This document shows positions 34,589-44,786 of a stretch of DNA of 64,000 nucleotides, piece by piece. Position numbers and translations under genes: made by a program. Location: the NCBI GenBank assembly GCA_027486255.1, contig JAIXPL010000050.1, positions 1-64,000 of the forward strand, written 5' to 3'. Origin of the DNA: Comamonadaceae bacterium. GTDB lineage: Bacteria > Pseudomonadota > Gammaproteobacteria > Burkholderiales > Burkholderiaceae_C. Positions within the stretch are counted from its first letter, which is position 1; every line of letters begins with the position of its first letter. Below the pieces are notes generated by a model. That model searched no databases. It had not been told where the DNA came from and worked only from the letters and a program-made list of their open reading frames with translations.

Positions 34589-34654
34589 ACCCGGCCGGCA
34601 GGCAGCACGTCGGTCGGTGACGGCGCTGCGTGCCGGACACGAAAGCGCCCGGGT
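34589..34654. other. Large inverted-repeat structure between mmsA and pntAA
   Basis: ACCCGG...CCGGGT outer arms; CCGGCAGGCAGC / GCTGCGTGCCGG inner arms (11/12 complementary). Confidence 0.55.
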
Positions 34655-34769
34655 TCCATAGGGTTCAAACGTCATACGTGGCGCGCCGGAACTGAAGAAA
34701 AAGTCATGTAAGCTCACCGGCAGCAAAAAACAGGGCGAGCCTCAAGGCTTGCCACCAAAGGAGTTGGCC

Positions 34770-35885
34770 ATGCTGATTGGAGTGCCTGCCGAATTGATGG
34801 CAGGGGAAACGCGTGTGGCGGTGACGCCCGAAACCGCCAAAAAGCTCAAGGCGCAGGGCCACACCGTACGGATTCAGGCCGGCGCGGGCCTGGCCGCGAG
34901 CGCGCCCGACGAGGCCTATGTGGCGGTCGGCGCCGAGATCACGGATGCGGCAGGCGCCTACGCCTGCGAGCTGGTGCTCAAGGTGCGTTGCCCGCAGGAA
35001 TCTGAGGTGCCACTGCTCAAGAGTGGTGGCGTTGTCATCGGCATGCTCAACCCCTTTGACCGCGCCGGGCTCGAGCGCCTGGCCCAGGCCGGGGTCACCG
35101 CCTTTGCCCTGGAAGCGGCGCCCCGCACCAGCCGGGCGCAGAGCATGGACGTGTTGTCCTCGCAGGCCAACATCGCCGGCTACAAGGCCGTCATGATGGC
35201 GGCCGAGCGCTACCAGCGCTTTTTCCCCATGCTGATGACCGCTGCCGGCACCGTCAAGGCCGCGCGGGTGGTGATTTTGGGCGTGGGCGTGGCGGGCCTG
35301 CAGGCCATTGCCACCGCCAAACGCCTGGGCGCCGTGATTGAAGCCTCCGATGTTCGCCCGAGCGTGAAAGAGCAGGTCGAGTCCTTGGGCGGCAAATTCA
35401 TTGACGTGCCTTACGAGACCCAGGAAGAAAAAGACGCGGCCGAGGGCGTGGGCGGCTATGCCAAGCCCATGCCGCCGTCCTGGCTGGAGCGCCAGAAGGC
35501 CGAGGTGGCCAAGCGCGTGGCGCAGGCCGATGTGGTCATCACCACGGCGCTCATTCCCGGCCGGCCCGCGCCGGTGCTGGTGAGTGAAGAGATGGTCAAG
35601 TCCATGAAGCCGGGCAGCGTCATCGTGGACCTGGCCGCGCCCCAAGGCGGCAACTGCCCGCTCACCGAGCCGGGCCGCACCGTCACCAAGCACGGCGTGG
35701 TGCTGGTGGGCGAGACCAATGTGCCCGCCTTGGTGGCGGCCGATGCCAGCGCGCTGTACGCACGCAACCTGCTGGACTTCATGAAGCTCATCGTGAGCAA
35801 GGAAGGCAGCCTGCACATCGACATGCAGGACGACATCGTCGCCGCCTGCCTGATGGCCCAGGGCGGCCAGGTGCTGCGGGCCTGA
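34770..35885 (+). CDS. pntAA: NAD(P) transhydrogenase subunit alpha part 1
   Basis: MLIGVPAELMAGETRVAVTPETAKKLKAQGHTVRIQAGAG...VVILGVGVAGLQAIATAKRLGAVIEASDVRP. Confidence 0.95.
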   Translation: MLIGVPAELMAGETRVAVTPETAKKLKAQGHTVRIQAGAGLAASAPDEAYVAVGAEITDAAGAYACELVLKVRCPQESEVPLLKSGGVVIGMLNPFDRAGLERLAQAGVTAFALEAAPRTSRAQSMDVLSSQANIAGYKAVMMAAERYQRFFPMLMTAAGTVKAARVVILGVGVAGLQAIATAKRLGAVIEASDVRPSVKEQVESLGGKFIDVPYETQEEKDAAEGVGGYAKPMPPSWLERQKAEVAKRVAQADVVITTALIPGRPAPVLVSEEMVKSMKPGSVIVDLAAPQGGNCPLTEPGRTVTKHGVVLVGETNVPALVAADASALYARNLLDFMKLIVSKEGSLHIDMQDDIVAACLMAQGGQVLRA

Positions 35886-35931
35886 GTCCGCCGCGAACTC
35901 CAACACCACAACAACAAGAGGACCTTACGCC

Positions 35932-36249
35932 ATGGAAGCGGTCTCCCCCACCATCATCAACCTCATCATCTTCGTGCTGGCCATCTACGTGGGCTACCAC
36001 GTGGTCTGGACCGTCACGCCCGCGCTGCACACGCCGCTGATGGCAGTGACCAACGCGGTCTCGGCCATCGTCATCGTGGGCGCCATGCTGGCTGCCGCCA
36101 TGACGGTCACGCCCCTGGGCAAGACCATGGGCGTGCTGGCCGTGGCGCTGGCGGCGGTCAATGTCTTCGGCGGCTTCCTGGTCACCCGGCGCATGTTGGA
36201 GATGTTCAAGAAGAAAGAGAAAAAGACCAGCGCGGGAGAGCAGAAATGA
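35932..36249 (+). CDS. pntAB: NAD(P) transhydrogenase subunit alpha part 2
   Basis: Small membrane subunit; VGYHVVWTVTPALHTPLMAVTNAVSAIVIVGAML. Confidence 0.95.
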   Translation: MEAVSPTIINLIIFVLAIYVGYHVVWTVTPALHTPLMAVTNAVSAIVIVGAMLAAAMTVTPLGKTMGVLAVALAAVNVFGGFLVTRRMLEMFKKKEKKTSAGEQK

Positions 36250-37676
36250 GCATGAACCTCGTCACCCTGCTGTACCTGCTTGCCAGCGTCTGCTTCATCC
36301 AGGCCTTGAAGGGCCTGTCGCATCCGACCACCTCCATCCGCGGCAACGTCTTCGGCATGGCGGGTATGGCCATTGCCGTGGTGACCACGGCGGCGCTCAT
36401 CGTGCAGCTGTCGGGCTCGGCCTCGGGCCTGGGCTATGTGCTGGTGGGCCTGGTGGTGGGCGGCGCAGCGGGCGCCTTCATGGCCCAGCGCGTGGAAATG
36501 ACCAAGATGCCCGAGCTCGTGGCCTTCATGCACAGCATGATCGGTCTGGCGGCGGTGTTCATCGCCGTGGCGGCGGTGGTGGAGCCGGCGGCCTTCGGCA
36601 TCGTGGCCCAAGGCCTGGGCACGGCCGAGATTCCCTACGGCAACCGCCTGGAGCTGTTCTTGGGCGCGGCCATCGGCGCCATCACCTTCAGCGGCTCGGT
36701 CATTGCCTTTGGCAAGCTCTCGGGCAAGTACAAGTTCCGTCTGTTCCAGGGCGCGCCAGTGGTGTTCCAGGGTCAGCACATGCTGAACCTGGCCCTGGGC
36801 CTGGCCACCGTGGCCCTGGGCGTGTACTTCATGTTCACCGGCAACTGGAACGCCTTTTTGCTGATGCTGGCGCTGTCCTTCGTGCTGGGCGTGCTCATCA
36901 TCATCCCGATTGGCGGGGCCGACATGCCGGTGGTGGTGTCCATGCTCAACAGCTACTCGGGCTGGGCGGCGGCGGGCATTGGCTTTAGCCTGAACAACAG
37001 CATGCTGATCGTGGCCGGCTCCCTGGTGGGCTCCTCGGGCGCCATCCTGAGCTACATCATGTGCAAGGCCATGAACCGCTCGTTCTTCAACGTGATCCTC
37101 GGCGGCTTCGGCGGCGAGGCAGGGGCCGCCGCGCAAGGCAGTGCGGTTCAGCGTTCGGCCAAGAGCGGCAGCGCCGATGACGCCGCCTTCATCCTGGGCA
37201 ACGCCGAGTCCGTGATCATCGTGCCGGGCTACGGCCTGGCCGTGGCGCGTGCCCAGCACGCTGTCAAGGAACTGGCCCAGAAGCTCACGGAAAAGGGCGT
37301 GAACGTGAAATACGCCATCCACCCGGTGGCAGGCCGCATGCCCGGCCACATGAACGTGCTGCTGGCCGAGGCCGAGGTGCCCTACGACCAGGTCTTCGAG
37401 ATGGAAGACATCAACGCCGAATTTGGTCAGGCCGACGTGGCCATCATCCTGGGCGCCAACGACGTGGTGAACCCGGCCGCACACGTCAAGGGCAGCCCGA
37501 TCTACGGCATGCCCATTCTTGAAGCCTACAAGGCCAAGACCGTGATCGTGAACAAACGTTCCATGGCTGCGGGTTATGCCGGACTGGACAACGAGCTGTT
37601 CTACATGGATAAAACCATGATGGTTTTCGGTGACGCCAAGAAGGTCATTGAGGACATGGGTAAGGCCATCGAGTAA
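36246..37676 (+). CDS. pntB: NAD(P) transhydrogenase subunit beta
   Basis: LLYLLASVCFIQALKGLSHPTTSIRGNVFGMAGMAIAVVTT...VIIVPGYGLAVARAQHAVKELAQKL. Confidence 0.96.
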   Translation: MSMNLVTLLYLLASVCFIQALKGLSHPTTSIRGNVFGMAGMAIAVVTTAALIVQLSGSASGLGYVLVGLVVGGAAGAFMAQRVEMTKMPELVAFMHSMIGLAAVFIAVAAVVEPAAFGIVAQGLGTAEIPYGNRLELFLGAAIGAITFSGSVIAFGKLSGKYKFRLFQGAPVVFQGQHMLNLALGLATVALGVYFMFTGNWNAFLLMLALSFVLGVLIIIPIGGADMPVVVSMLNSYSGWAAAGIGFSLNNSMLIVAGSLVGSSGAILSYIMCKAMNRSFFNVILGGFGGEAGAAAQGSAVQRSAKSGSADDAAFILGNAESVIIVPGYGLAVARAQHAVKELAQKLTEKGVNVKYAIHPVAGRMPGHMNVLLAEAEVPYDQVFEMEDINAEFGQADVAIILGANDVVNPAAHVKGSPIYGMPILEAYKAKTVIVNKRSMAAGYAGLDNELFYMDKTMMVFGDAKKVIEDMGKAIE

Positions 37677-37776
37677 GCGCCCGCACAATACGCGCGGCGC
37701 GGTAACCGCCGCCCGGCCGGCGGCCCTCCCGCGAGGTGGGTGCCGGCCTTGGACAACAACAATGGAGACCGAGCGC

Positions 37777-39471
37777 ATGAATGCCCCCACTGTGGACCGC
37801 CCGTGGCTGACCGCCTATCCCGAGGGGGTTCCGTCCGACATTGACCCGTCCCAGTACCGCTCGCTGGTGGCCCTGTTGGAAGAAAGCTTCGCCCGCCACG
37901 GCGACAAGGTGGCCTACAGCTTTCTGGGCAAAGAGTTCCGCTTCTCGGACATCGACCGCCTCTCGCAGTCTTTTGCGGCCTACCTGCAAAGCCTGGGCCT
38001 GGCACGCGGCGACCGCATCGCCATCATGATGCCCAACGTGCCGCAGTACCCGGTGGCGGTGGCCGCCATCCTGCGGGCGGGCTACGTGGTGGTGAACGTG
38101 AACCCGCTGTACACCGCCCGCGAGCTGGAGCACCAGCTCAAGGACTCGGGCGCCAAGGCCATCATCATCCTGGAGAATTTTGGCCACACCCTGGAGGCCT
38201 GCATCGCCAGCACCCCCATCAAGCACGTGGTGCTGGCCGCCATGGGCGACCGGCTGGGCGGGCTCAAGGGCGCGCTCGTCAACTACGTGGTGCGACACGT
38301 CAAGAAGATGGTGCCGGCCTTCAACCTGCCCCAGATCGTGCGTTTCAATGACGCCCTGGCACGCGGGGCTCGCGCCACGCTGCAGCGCCCCGAACTCAAC
38401 CCAGACGACGTGGCGGTGCTGCAGTACACCGGCGGCACCACCGGCGTCTCCAAGGGCGCTGTGCTCCTGCACCGCAACATCATTGCCAACCTGCTTCAGT
38501 CCGAAGCCTGGAACGCCCCTGCCATGGCCGCCATTCCGGCGGACGAGCAGCCCACCTATGTGTGCGCGCTGCCGCTGTATCACATCTTCGCCTTCACGGT
38601 GAACATGATGCTGGGCATGCGCTCGGGCGCCAAGAACATCCTCATCCCCAACCCGCGCGACCTGCCCGCGGTGCTCAAGGAACTGGCCAAGCACCGCATC
38701 CACATGTTCCCGGCGGTGAGCACCCTCTTCAACGGCTTGGCCAACCACCCGAACTTCCACACCGTGGACTGGTCGCACCTGAAGGTGTCGCTGGGCGGTG
38801 GCATGGCGGTGCAAAACGCCGTGGCCAAACTGTGGCTGGAGAAGACCGGTTGCCCCATCTGCGAGGGCTATGGCCTGTCGGAAACCTCGCCGTCGGCCAG
38901 CTGCAACCCGGTCACCAGCAAAAACTTCACGGGCACCATCGGCGTGCCGATTCCCAGCACCTGGTTCAAGCTGATCGATGACGATGGCCACGACATGCCG
39001 CAGGGCACGCCGGGCGAGATCGCGATCAAGGGCCCGCAGGTGATGGCCGGCTACTGGCAGCGACCCGACGAAACTGCCCGCGTGATGACCCCCGACGGCT
39101 ACTTCCGCTCGGGCGACATCGGCGTGGTCACCGAAGAGGGCTTCTTCAAGATCGTCGACCGCAAGAAAGACATGATCCTGGTCAGCGGCTTCAACGTCTA
39201 CCCCAACGAGGTGGAAGACGTGGTGGGCAGCCTGGACGGCGTGTTGGAGGTGGCCTGCGTGGGCGTGCCCGACGACAAGCAGGGCGAAGCCGTCAAGCTG
39301 GTGATCGTGCGCAAGAACCCGGCGCTCACCGAAGAACAGGTGCGCGAGTACTGCCGCGCCAACCTCACGGGCTACAAGCAGCCCAAGGTGATTGATTTCC
39401 GCGAAGACCTGCCCAAGACCCCCGTGGGCAAGATCCTGCGCCGCGAACTGCGCGACAACAAACCTGCCTGA
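37777..39471 (+). CDS. fadD: Long-chain fatty acid-CoA ligase
   Basis: AVLQYTGGTTGVSKGAVLLHRN...EGYGLSETSPSASCNP...GYFRSGDIGVVTEEGFFKIVDRKKDMILVSGFNVYPNE. Confidence 0.92.
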   Translation: MNAPTVDRPWLTAYPEGVPSDIDPSQYRSLVALLEESFARHGDKVAYSFLGKEFRFSDIDRLSQSFAAYLQSLGLARGDRIAIMMPNVPQYPVAVAAILRAGYVVVNVNPLYTARELEHQLKDSGAKAIIILENFGHTLEACIASTPIKHVVLAAMGDRLGGLKGALVNYVVRHVKKMVPAFNLPQIVRFNDALARGARATLQRPELNPDDVAVLQYTGGTTGVSKGAVLLHRNIIANLLQSEAWNAPAMAAIPADEQPTYVCALPLYHIFAFTVNMMLGMRSGAKNILIPNPRDLPAVLKELAKHRIHMFPAVSTLFNGLANHPNFHTVDWSHLKVSLGGGMAVQNAVAKLWLEKTGCPICEGYGLSETSPSASCNPVTSKNFTGTIGVPIPSTWFKLIDDDGHDMPQGTPGEIAIKGPQVMAGYWQRPDETARVMTPDGYFRSGDIGVVTEEGFFKIVDRKKDMILVSGFNVYPNEVEDVVGSLDGVLEVACVGVPDDKQGEAVKLVIVRKNPALTEEQVREYCRANLTGYKQPKVIDFREDLPKTPVGKILRRELRDNKPA

Positions 39472-39475
39472 GGGC

Positions 39476-40243
39476 ATGCCCCCTTCCTCGCCCTGGGCTC
39501 TGCCGCCCGGCCGCTTGGCCATCCTCAGTGCCTTGGTGGATGAACAGCGCGGCCTGATCGACCACTTGCAGCAAGCCCAGAAGGTGGCGCATGCCGGCCG
39601 CAACTTCTGGCTCGGCACGCTGGAGAGCGTGCCGGTGGTGCTCACGGTCTCGCGCATCGGCAAGGTGGCTGCGGCCAGCACCGCCACCCTGCTGATCGAG
39701 CGTTTTGGCGCCAGCGCCATCGTGTTCACCGGGGTGGCCGGGGGCCTGGCTCCGGGCGTGAAAGTGGGCGACGTGGTGGTGGCCCAGGATTTCCTGCAGC
39801 ACGACCTCGACGCCTCGCCCCTCTTTCCCCGCTACGAGGTGCCCGCCTATGGGCGCAGCCGCTTTGAATGCCATGCCGCGCTGAGCCAGCAGCTGTCCGA
39901 GTCGGTGCAGGCCGCCCTGGCCGAAGGCTGGCCCGCCGCGCAACTGCACAGCGGGCTGGTGGCCAGCGGCGACCGCTTCGTGTGCGGCGCCGAGGAATCC
40001 CAGCAGCTGCAAGAGCGGCTGCGGGCGGCAGGCCATGAGGCGCTGGCCGTCGAGATGGAGGGCGCCGCCGTCGCCCAGGTCTGCGCCGACCACGGCCTGC
40101 CCTTTGCCGCCATGCGCACCATCTCCGACCGCGCCGATGACACAGCGCACCAGGACTTCACGCAGTTCGTGCAGACCGTGGCCAGCCGCTATGCCGAGCG
40201 CATCATGCGGCTGCTGCTGCAGCGCCTGGGCGCTCAGCCCTGA
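39476..40243 (+). CDS. mtnN: 5'-methylthioadenosine/S-adenosylhomocysteine nucleosidase
   Basis: LAILSALVDEQRGLIDHL...IVFTGVAGGLAPGVKVGDVVVAQDFLQHDLDASPLF...VASGDRFV...VEMEGAAVAQVC. Confidence 0.88.
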   Translation: MPPSSPWALPPGRLAILSALVDEQRGLIDHLQQAQKVAHAGRNFWLGTLESVPVVLTVSRIGKVAAASTATLLIERFGASAIVFTGVAGGLAPGVKVGDVVVAQDFLQHDLDASPLFPRYEVPAYGRSRFECHAALSQQLSESVQAALAEGWPAAQLHSGLVASGDRFVCGAEESQQLQERLRAAGHEALAVEMEGAAVAQVCADHGLPFAAMRTISDRADDTAHQDFTQFVQTVASRYAERIMRLLLQRLGAQP

Positions 40244-40280
40244 GCATCACTTGCCGGCTCAGCGGGCGAAGGTGCTGCAG

Positions 40281-41855
40281 CTAGCGATTGAGCTTGTCCT
40301 CGATCGCCTGTTCCCGGATGGAGGCCTGCAGCTGGCGCAGTCGGCTATCGATGATGGACGCCTCGATGTGCAGATTGGCCCCCGAGACCTCCCCCCGGCC
40401 GCTGCGCAGCAGGTCCTGCGCGGCCTTGAGGCGATCGACCGCCCCCTGAATATCGAGCTGCGCAGCGCGGCCCTCGGCATCGGCGCGCACCGCGCGGGCC
40501 GCCTGACCCTGCTGCTGCAAGCCCTGGGCGAGCAACTGCCAGGCCAGGGCATCGCGCGGGTACCGGCTGATCCAGGTCTGCAGCGGGTCCACCACCTCCG
40601 CCCCCCGGCCCGCGTTCACCAGCGCCTGCGACTGCACCAGCAGCTCGGCGCGGCCCCGGGCCGCCGACAGATTGATGGCGGCGGCCTCGGCGCGGCGGCC
40701 CAGCATGTCGTCGATCTCGGTGCCCAGCAGCTGGGCCGCACGCGCGGCCTGGGCATCGCCTGCCGCCTGCACCTGCAGGCGCTCGAGCCAGGCCAGCGCC
40801 GAGCCGCCGTCACGCAGGCGGGCAGCGGCCCAGGCGGCGGCATAGAAGGCCGACAGCCTTTGCGGCGGGGTGGCGCTGGCGGGCAACTGCCGCGCCTCGC
40901 GCAGCCTGAACTGCAAAGTCTCTGCGTCGGGCTGGCCCAGCACGCGGGCGCGGCCGGCCATGAGCGCGTGGTAGGCCAGGCTGGGCAGGCCGGCGGCGCG
41001 GCGCTCGGAGGCATGGGCATGGCTGCTGTGCTGCACCCGGGCGCGCGCCTCGGCAATGCGCTCGGTGGTCAGCGGGTGCGAGCGCAGGTAAGGGAAGGAA
41101 CCGTTGTCGTTGAAGCGGTTGGCCAGCTGCAGCTTCTCGAACATGGCCGAAACGCCCTCGGGCTGGAAGCCGGCATCGGTCAGCACGCCAAAGCCCACGC
41201 GGTCGGCCTCGCGTTCCATATCACGTGAGAAGTTCAGCTGACCCTGAATGGCCAGGGCCTGGCCGCCCATGATGGCGGCGTTGCCCATGTTGCCCGCGCT
41301 GCCGCTGCGCGAGGCAGCCATCACGCCCAGGATCATGGCAGCCATCACCCAGGGGGCTTGCCGCTGCTGCTGGGTGAACAGGCGCGCAATGTGGCGCTGG
41401 CTCACGTGGCTGAGCTCATGGCCCATCACGGCGGCCAGCTCGTCCGGGGTGGCCACGGCGGCCAAGAGGCCGGTGTGCACGCCCAGGTAACCCCCGGGCA
41501 GCGCGAAGGCATTGACCGAGCGGTCGCGGAGCAGAAAAAGGTGCCAGGCAAAGCGCTCCTGCAGCTCGGGGCTGATCTCGCCACGTTTGAGCGCCGCGGT
41601 CATCAGGGGCTGCCAGATGGCCTGCAGATACTCGGCCAGCACCGGGTCGTCGAGGTAAGCCTCGTCGCGGTAAATGCTGGCAGCGATCCGGTCGCCCAGC
41701 CGGCGCTCGACCGCCAGGGGTAGGTCTACGCCCTCGCCCAGGGCGGGCAAGGGCGCCGGCGACAAAGGCTGTGCCTGCAAGGCAGCGCCGGGCGACACGG
41801 CCGTGGCCACCGCCATCAAGGCAGCCAACAGAGACAGGCGGGGAAACAAGGTCAT
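40281..41855 (-). CDS. M48 family metalloprotease with TPR region (BepA-like)
   Basis: VNAFALPGGYLGVHTGLLAAVATPDELAAVMGHELSHVSQRHIARLFTQQQRQ (HExxH). Confidence 0.9.
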   Translation of the reverse strand: MTLFPRLSLLAALMAVATAVSPGAALQAQPLSPAPLPALGEGVDLPLAVERRLGDRIAASIYRDEAYLDDPVLAEYLQAIWQPLMTAALKRGEISPELQERFAWHLFLLRDRSVNAFALPGGYLGVHTGLLAAVATPDELAAVMGHELSHVSQRHIARLFTQQQRQAPWVMAAMILGVMAASRSGSAGNMGNAAIMGGQALAIQGQLNFSRDMEREADRVGFGVLTDAGFQPEGVSAMFEKLQLANRFNDNGSFPYLRSHPLTTERIAEARARVQHSSHAHASERRAAGLPSLAYHALMAGRARVLGQPDAETLQFRLREARQLPASATPPQRLSAFYAAAWAAARLRDGGSALAWLERLQVQAAGDAQAARAAQLLGTEIDDMLGRRAEAAAINLSAARGRAELLVQSQALVNAGRGAEVVDPLQTWISRYPRDALAWQLLAQGLQQQGQAARAVRADAEGRAAQLDIQGAVDRLKAAQDLLRSGRGEVSGANLHIEASIIDSRLRQLQASIREQAIEDKLNR

Positions 41856-41968
41856 GCGGGCATCAGCCAGTCAAGGCAGCAGGCAGGGCGGATCGGCGGG
41901 CTCAGGGCGCACCGGACAGGCACGCCATGCTCTTATGATGGCGCCTCCTTGTAAAGCTCCGGTAACTC

Positions 41969-42457
41969 ATGACCGCCAATTCGGGACTCACGCATTTTGA
42001 CGCACAAGGCCAGGCCCACATGGTGGACGTGGCCGCCAAGGCCGCCACGCACCGGGTGGCTGTGGCCGAAGGCCGCATTGCCATGCGGCCCGAAACCCTG
42101 CAGGTGATCCAGCAAGGCAGCGCCCGCAAGGGCGACGTGCTGGGCGTGGCCCGCATCGCCGGCATCATGGCCGCCAAGAAAACCAGCGAGCTCATCCCCC
42201 TGTGCCATCCGCTGGCCCTCACGCGCGTGGCGGTCGAGTTCCGCATCGACGAGGCGGCTGCCGCCGTCAGCTGCCAGGCCACGGTGGAGACCGTGGGCCC
42301 CACCGGCGTGGAGATGGAAGCGCTGACCGCCGTGCAAATCGCCCTGCTCACTATTTACGACATGAGCAAAGCCATCGACCGCGGCATGCTAATTACCGAT
42401 GTGAAGGTACTGGAAAAGCACGGCGGCAAGAGTGGCAGTTGGGTGGCGGCCGGTTGA
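41969..42457 (+). CDS. moaC: Cyclic pyranopterin monophosphate synthase
   Basis: [31 protein letters not shown]...[17 protein letters not shown]...[26 protein letters not shown]. Confidence 0.96.
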   Translation: MTANSGLTHFDAQGQAHMVDVAAKAATHRVAVAEGRIAMRPETLQVIQQGSARKGDVLGVARIAGIMAAKKTSELIPLCHPLALTRVAVEFRIDEAAAAVSCQATVETVGPTGVEMEALTAVQIALLTIYDMSKAIDRGMLITDVKVLEKHGGKSGSWVAAG

Positions 42458-42553
42458 GGGTGCCTGCCCCGGCAAGGGCAATCCCTAGGCGCGCTGGCCG
42501 AGGTTCCGGCACATGCTCATGTTTTGACCCTCTGACCGACCCCTGCCGCTCCC

Positions 42554-42991
42554 ATGACCCCTGCCGCCGACGTCCCCGTAGACATTCAGATGGCCTGCCA
42601 GGCCAGCCTCATGGCCTTCACGGCACACTTTGACGCCGACGAGTTCGAGGCCATGCTGGACTTTTTTGCGCCCGACGGCACCTGGGTGCGGGCCGACGGC
42701 ACGATTCACGGCTTGAGTGAGTTGGCGGCCTGGGTGGCGCGCCGGCAGCCGGGCCAGATTTTTGTGCGCCATCAGCTCTCCAACCTGCGCTTTGAGGCCC
42801 TGCCCCAGGGCCGGGTGCGGGTGCATTCGTATGTCGCCGTCTTTCGCCACGACGGCCCGCCCGACGGCCCGAGGCCGGCTCCTATGAATGGCCCGGCGCT
42901 GCTGGGCCGCTACACCGACGACATGGTGCTGCATGAAGGCCGCTGGAAGATCCACCACAAGTCGGTGCAGATCGACTTCAAAAAAGCCTGA
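42554..42991 (+). CDS. NTF2-like (SnoaL) family protein
   Basis: FTAHFDADEFEAMLDFFAPDGTWVRADGTIHGLSELAAWVARR...GRYTDDMVLHEGRWKIHHKSVQIDF. Confidence 0.75.
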   Translation: MTPAADVPVDIQMACQASLMAFTAHFDADEFEAMLDFFAPDGTWVRADGTIHGLSELAAWVARRQPGQIFVRHQLSNLRFEALPQGRVRVHSYVAVFRHDGPPDGPRPAPMNGPALLGRYTDDMVLHEGRWKIHHKSVQIDFKKA

Positions 42992-43009
42992 GAAACACGC
43001 ACCCTGACC

Positions 43010-43588
43010 ATGAGCACCCCCGCCACACCACCGGCCTTGCCACCTGCCCTGCACTTGCGCCACATGGGCATGTACGTGTGGGACATCGACATGATGTCCC
43101 GCTTTTATCAGGAGGTGCTGGGCTTTGTCGTGACCGACACGGGCTTTGTGCGCGACCACCACGTGGTGTTTCTCAGCCGCGATGCCCGCTCGCACCACCA
43201 GCTGGTGATGGAGACCGGCCGCCCGCCGGGGCGGGGGCCAGGCTACGGCTTGCAACAAATTTCTTTCCAGGTTGATGCCCTGCAGGGCCTGCGCGATATG
43301 CGCCAGTTGCTGAACGCGCGCAACGATGTCCTGCGGCAGCAAGCCGTGGACCACGGCAACTCATGGTCGCTGTATTTCTGGGACCCGGAGGACAACCGCA
43401 TTGAGGTGTACCTGGACACGCCCTGGCATGTGGACCAGCCTTACCTAGAGCCGCTGGATCTGGACCTGTCGGACGAGGCCATCCACGCGCGCACGCTGGG
43501 GCATGTGCAAGGCAAACCTGGCCTCAAGCCCATGGACCAATGGCAGGCGCAGATGGCGCTGCAGATCAAAGAAACGCACACCCGCTAG
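43010..43588 (+). CDS. VOC family protein (extradiol dioxygenase/glyoxalase-like)
   Basis: LHLRHMGMYVWDIDMMSRFYQEVLGFVVTDTGFVRDHHVVFLSRD...HGNSWSLYFWDPEDNRIEVYLDTPW. Confidence 0.82.
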   Translation: MSTPATPPALPPALHLRHMGMYVWDIDMMSRFYQEVLGFVVTDTGFVRDHHVVFLSRDARSHHQLVMETGRPPGRGPGYGLQQISFQVDALQGLRDMRQLLNARNDVLRQQAVDHGNSWSLYFWDPEDNRIEVYLDTPWHVDQPYLEPLDLDLSDEAIHARTLGHVQGKPGLKPMDQWQAQMALQIKETHTR

Positions 43589-43633
43589 CGCTGCGGGTCG
43601 GCCCTGCGCCGCTGGAGGGCGCGGCCCTGCGCC

Positions 43634-44623
43634 TTATTCGGCTGAGACCTTGTGGCGGTTGACCGCGCCGACCCAGCGCTCGATCTCATCGCGCAAAAAC
43701 CCCTGCTGCTGAGCAGGCGGGATGTTCAGCAGGCGGCCGCCGTCGCGCTCGACGCGGGCCACGAATTCCTGCTCCCGGTTGATGGAGGCCAAGGCCTCGC
43801 GCAGCCGTGCCACCACCGGCGCAGGCGTGGCGGCGGGCGCAAACACACCAAACCAGCTTTCGCCCTCAAAGGCCGTGAGCCCCGACTCGTTGACGGTGGG
43901 CATGTTGGGAAACTGCGGGCTGCGCTGCGCCGACGAGACCACCAGCCCCTTGAGCCGGCCGGCCTGAATATGCGGCTTGGCGGCAGAGATGTTGTCGAAC
44001 ATGATGTCGACGCGGCCGGCCATCATTTCCTGGTGGGCCGGGGCCGCGCCCCTGAAGGGCACGTGCACCATGTCGAGCCCCAGGCTGCTGGTGAGGATAG
44101 CCCCCCACACATGCTGCAGCGTGCCCAGGCCGCCCGAGCCGTAAGTCATCTTGCCGGGCCGCGCCTTGGCATAGGCCGCCAGCTCGGCCAGGTTGTTGAC
44201 CGGCAGATCTGCGCGCGTGAGCAGCACAAAGGGGTAGGCAGAGACATAGCCCAGGCTGACGAAATCGTTTTCAGGTGAATAGGACAGGTTCTTGATCAGG
44301 GCCTTGTTCATCACCATATTGAAGATGCCGCCCATCAGCAGGGTGTAGCCGTCGGCAGGCGCGCGAGCCACCAGCTCCGTGCCAATGAGGGAGCCGGCGC
44401 CGGTGCGGTTTTCCACCGTGACGCCTTGCTTGAGCAGCTCGGTCAAACGCGCGGCCAGGTTGCGCGCAAGAATGTCCGTGCCGCCGCCCGGGGCCTGCGG
44501 CACCACGATGCGGATGGGCTTGTTGGGAAACTCCTGGGCCCAGGCCGGCAGGGCACTGGCCCCGGCGCAGGACGCTGCAGTCAACACAAATTGCCGGCGT
44601 GAGAACGAAGAGGGCATGGTCAC
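43634..44623 (-). CDS. Bug/TctC-type tripartite tricarboxylate transporter substrate-binding protein
   Basis: FPNKPIRIVVPQAPGGGTDILARNLAARLTELLKQGVTVENRTGAGSLIGTELVARAPADGYTLLMG. Confidence 0.92.
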   Translation of the reverse strand: MTMPSSFSRRQFVLTAASCAGASALPAWAQEFPNKPIRIVVPQAPGGGTDILARNLAARLTELLKQGVTVENRTGAGSLIGTELVARAPADGYTLLMGGIFNMVMNKALIKNLSYSPENDFVSLGYVSAYPFVLLTRADLPVNNLAELAAYAKARPGKMTYGSGGLGTLQHVWGAILTSSLGLDMVHVPFRGAAPAHQEMMAGRVDIMFDNISAAKPHIQAGRLKGLVVSSAQRSPQFPNMPTVNESGLTAFEGESWFGVFAPAATPAPVVARLREALASINREQEFVARVERDGGRLLNIPPAQQQGFLRDEIERWVGAVNRHKVSAE

Positions 44624-44786
44624 TTTCCAATGAGCTTCACTGCAGTCTAGGAAGGGCAGGAGCCTGACGACAATTAACGTTTACCCCCGAAGAGGGCCGG
44701 CCACAGGCGCGGGCCCGCCCGCGGTCACCCGCTGCCCGGCCCTGCTAGTCTTGAGGTTTTACACCTCGACCCCTGAAAGACGACCT

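Noticed and set aside
37645-39729. 694-aa minus-strand ORF antisense to fadD
   Set aside because: Same artefact; the fadD reading frame has all acyl-CoA synthetase motifs.
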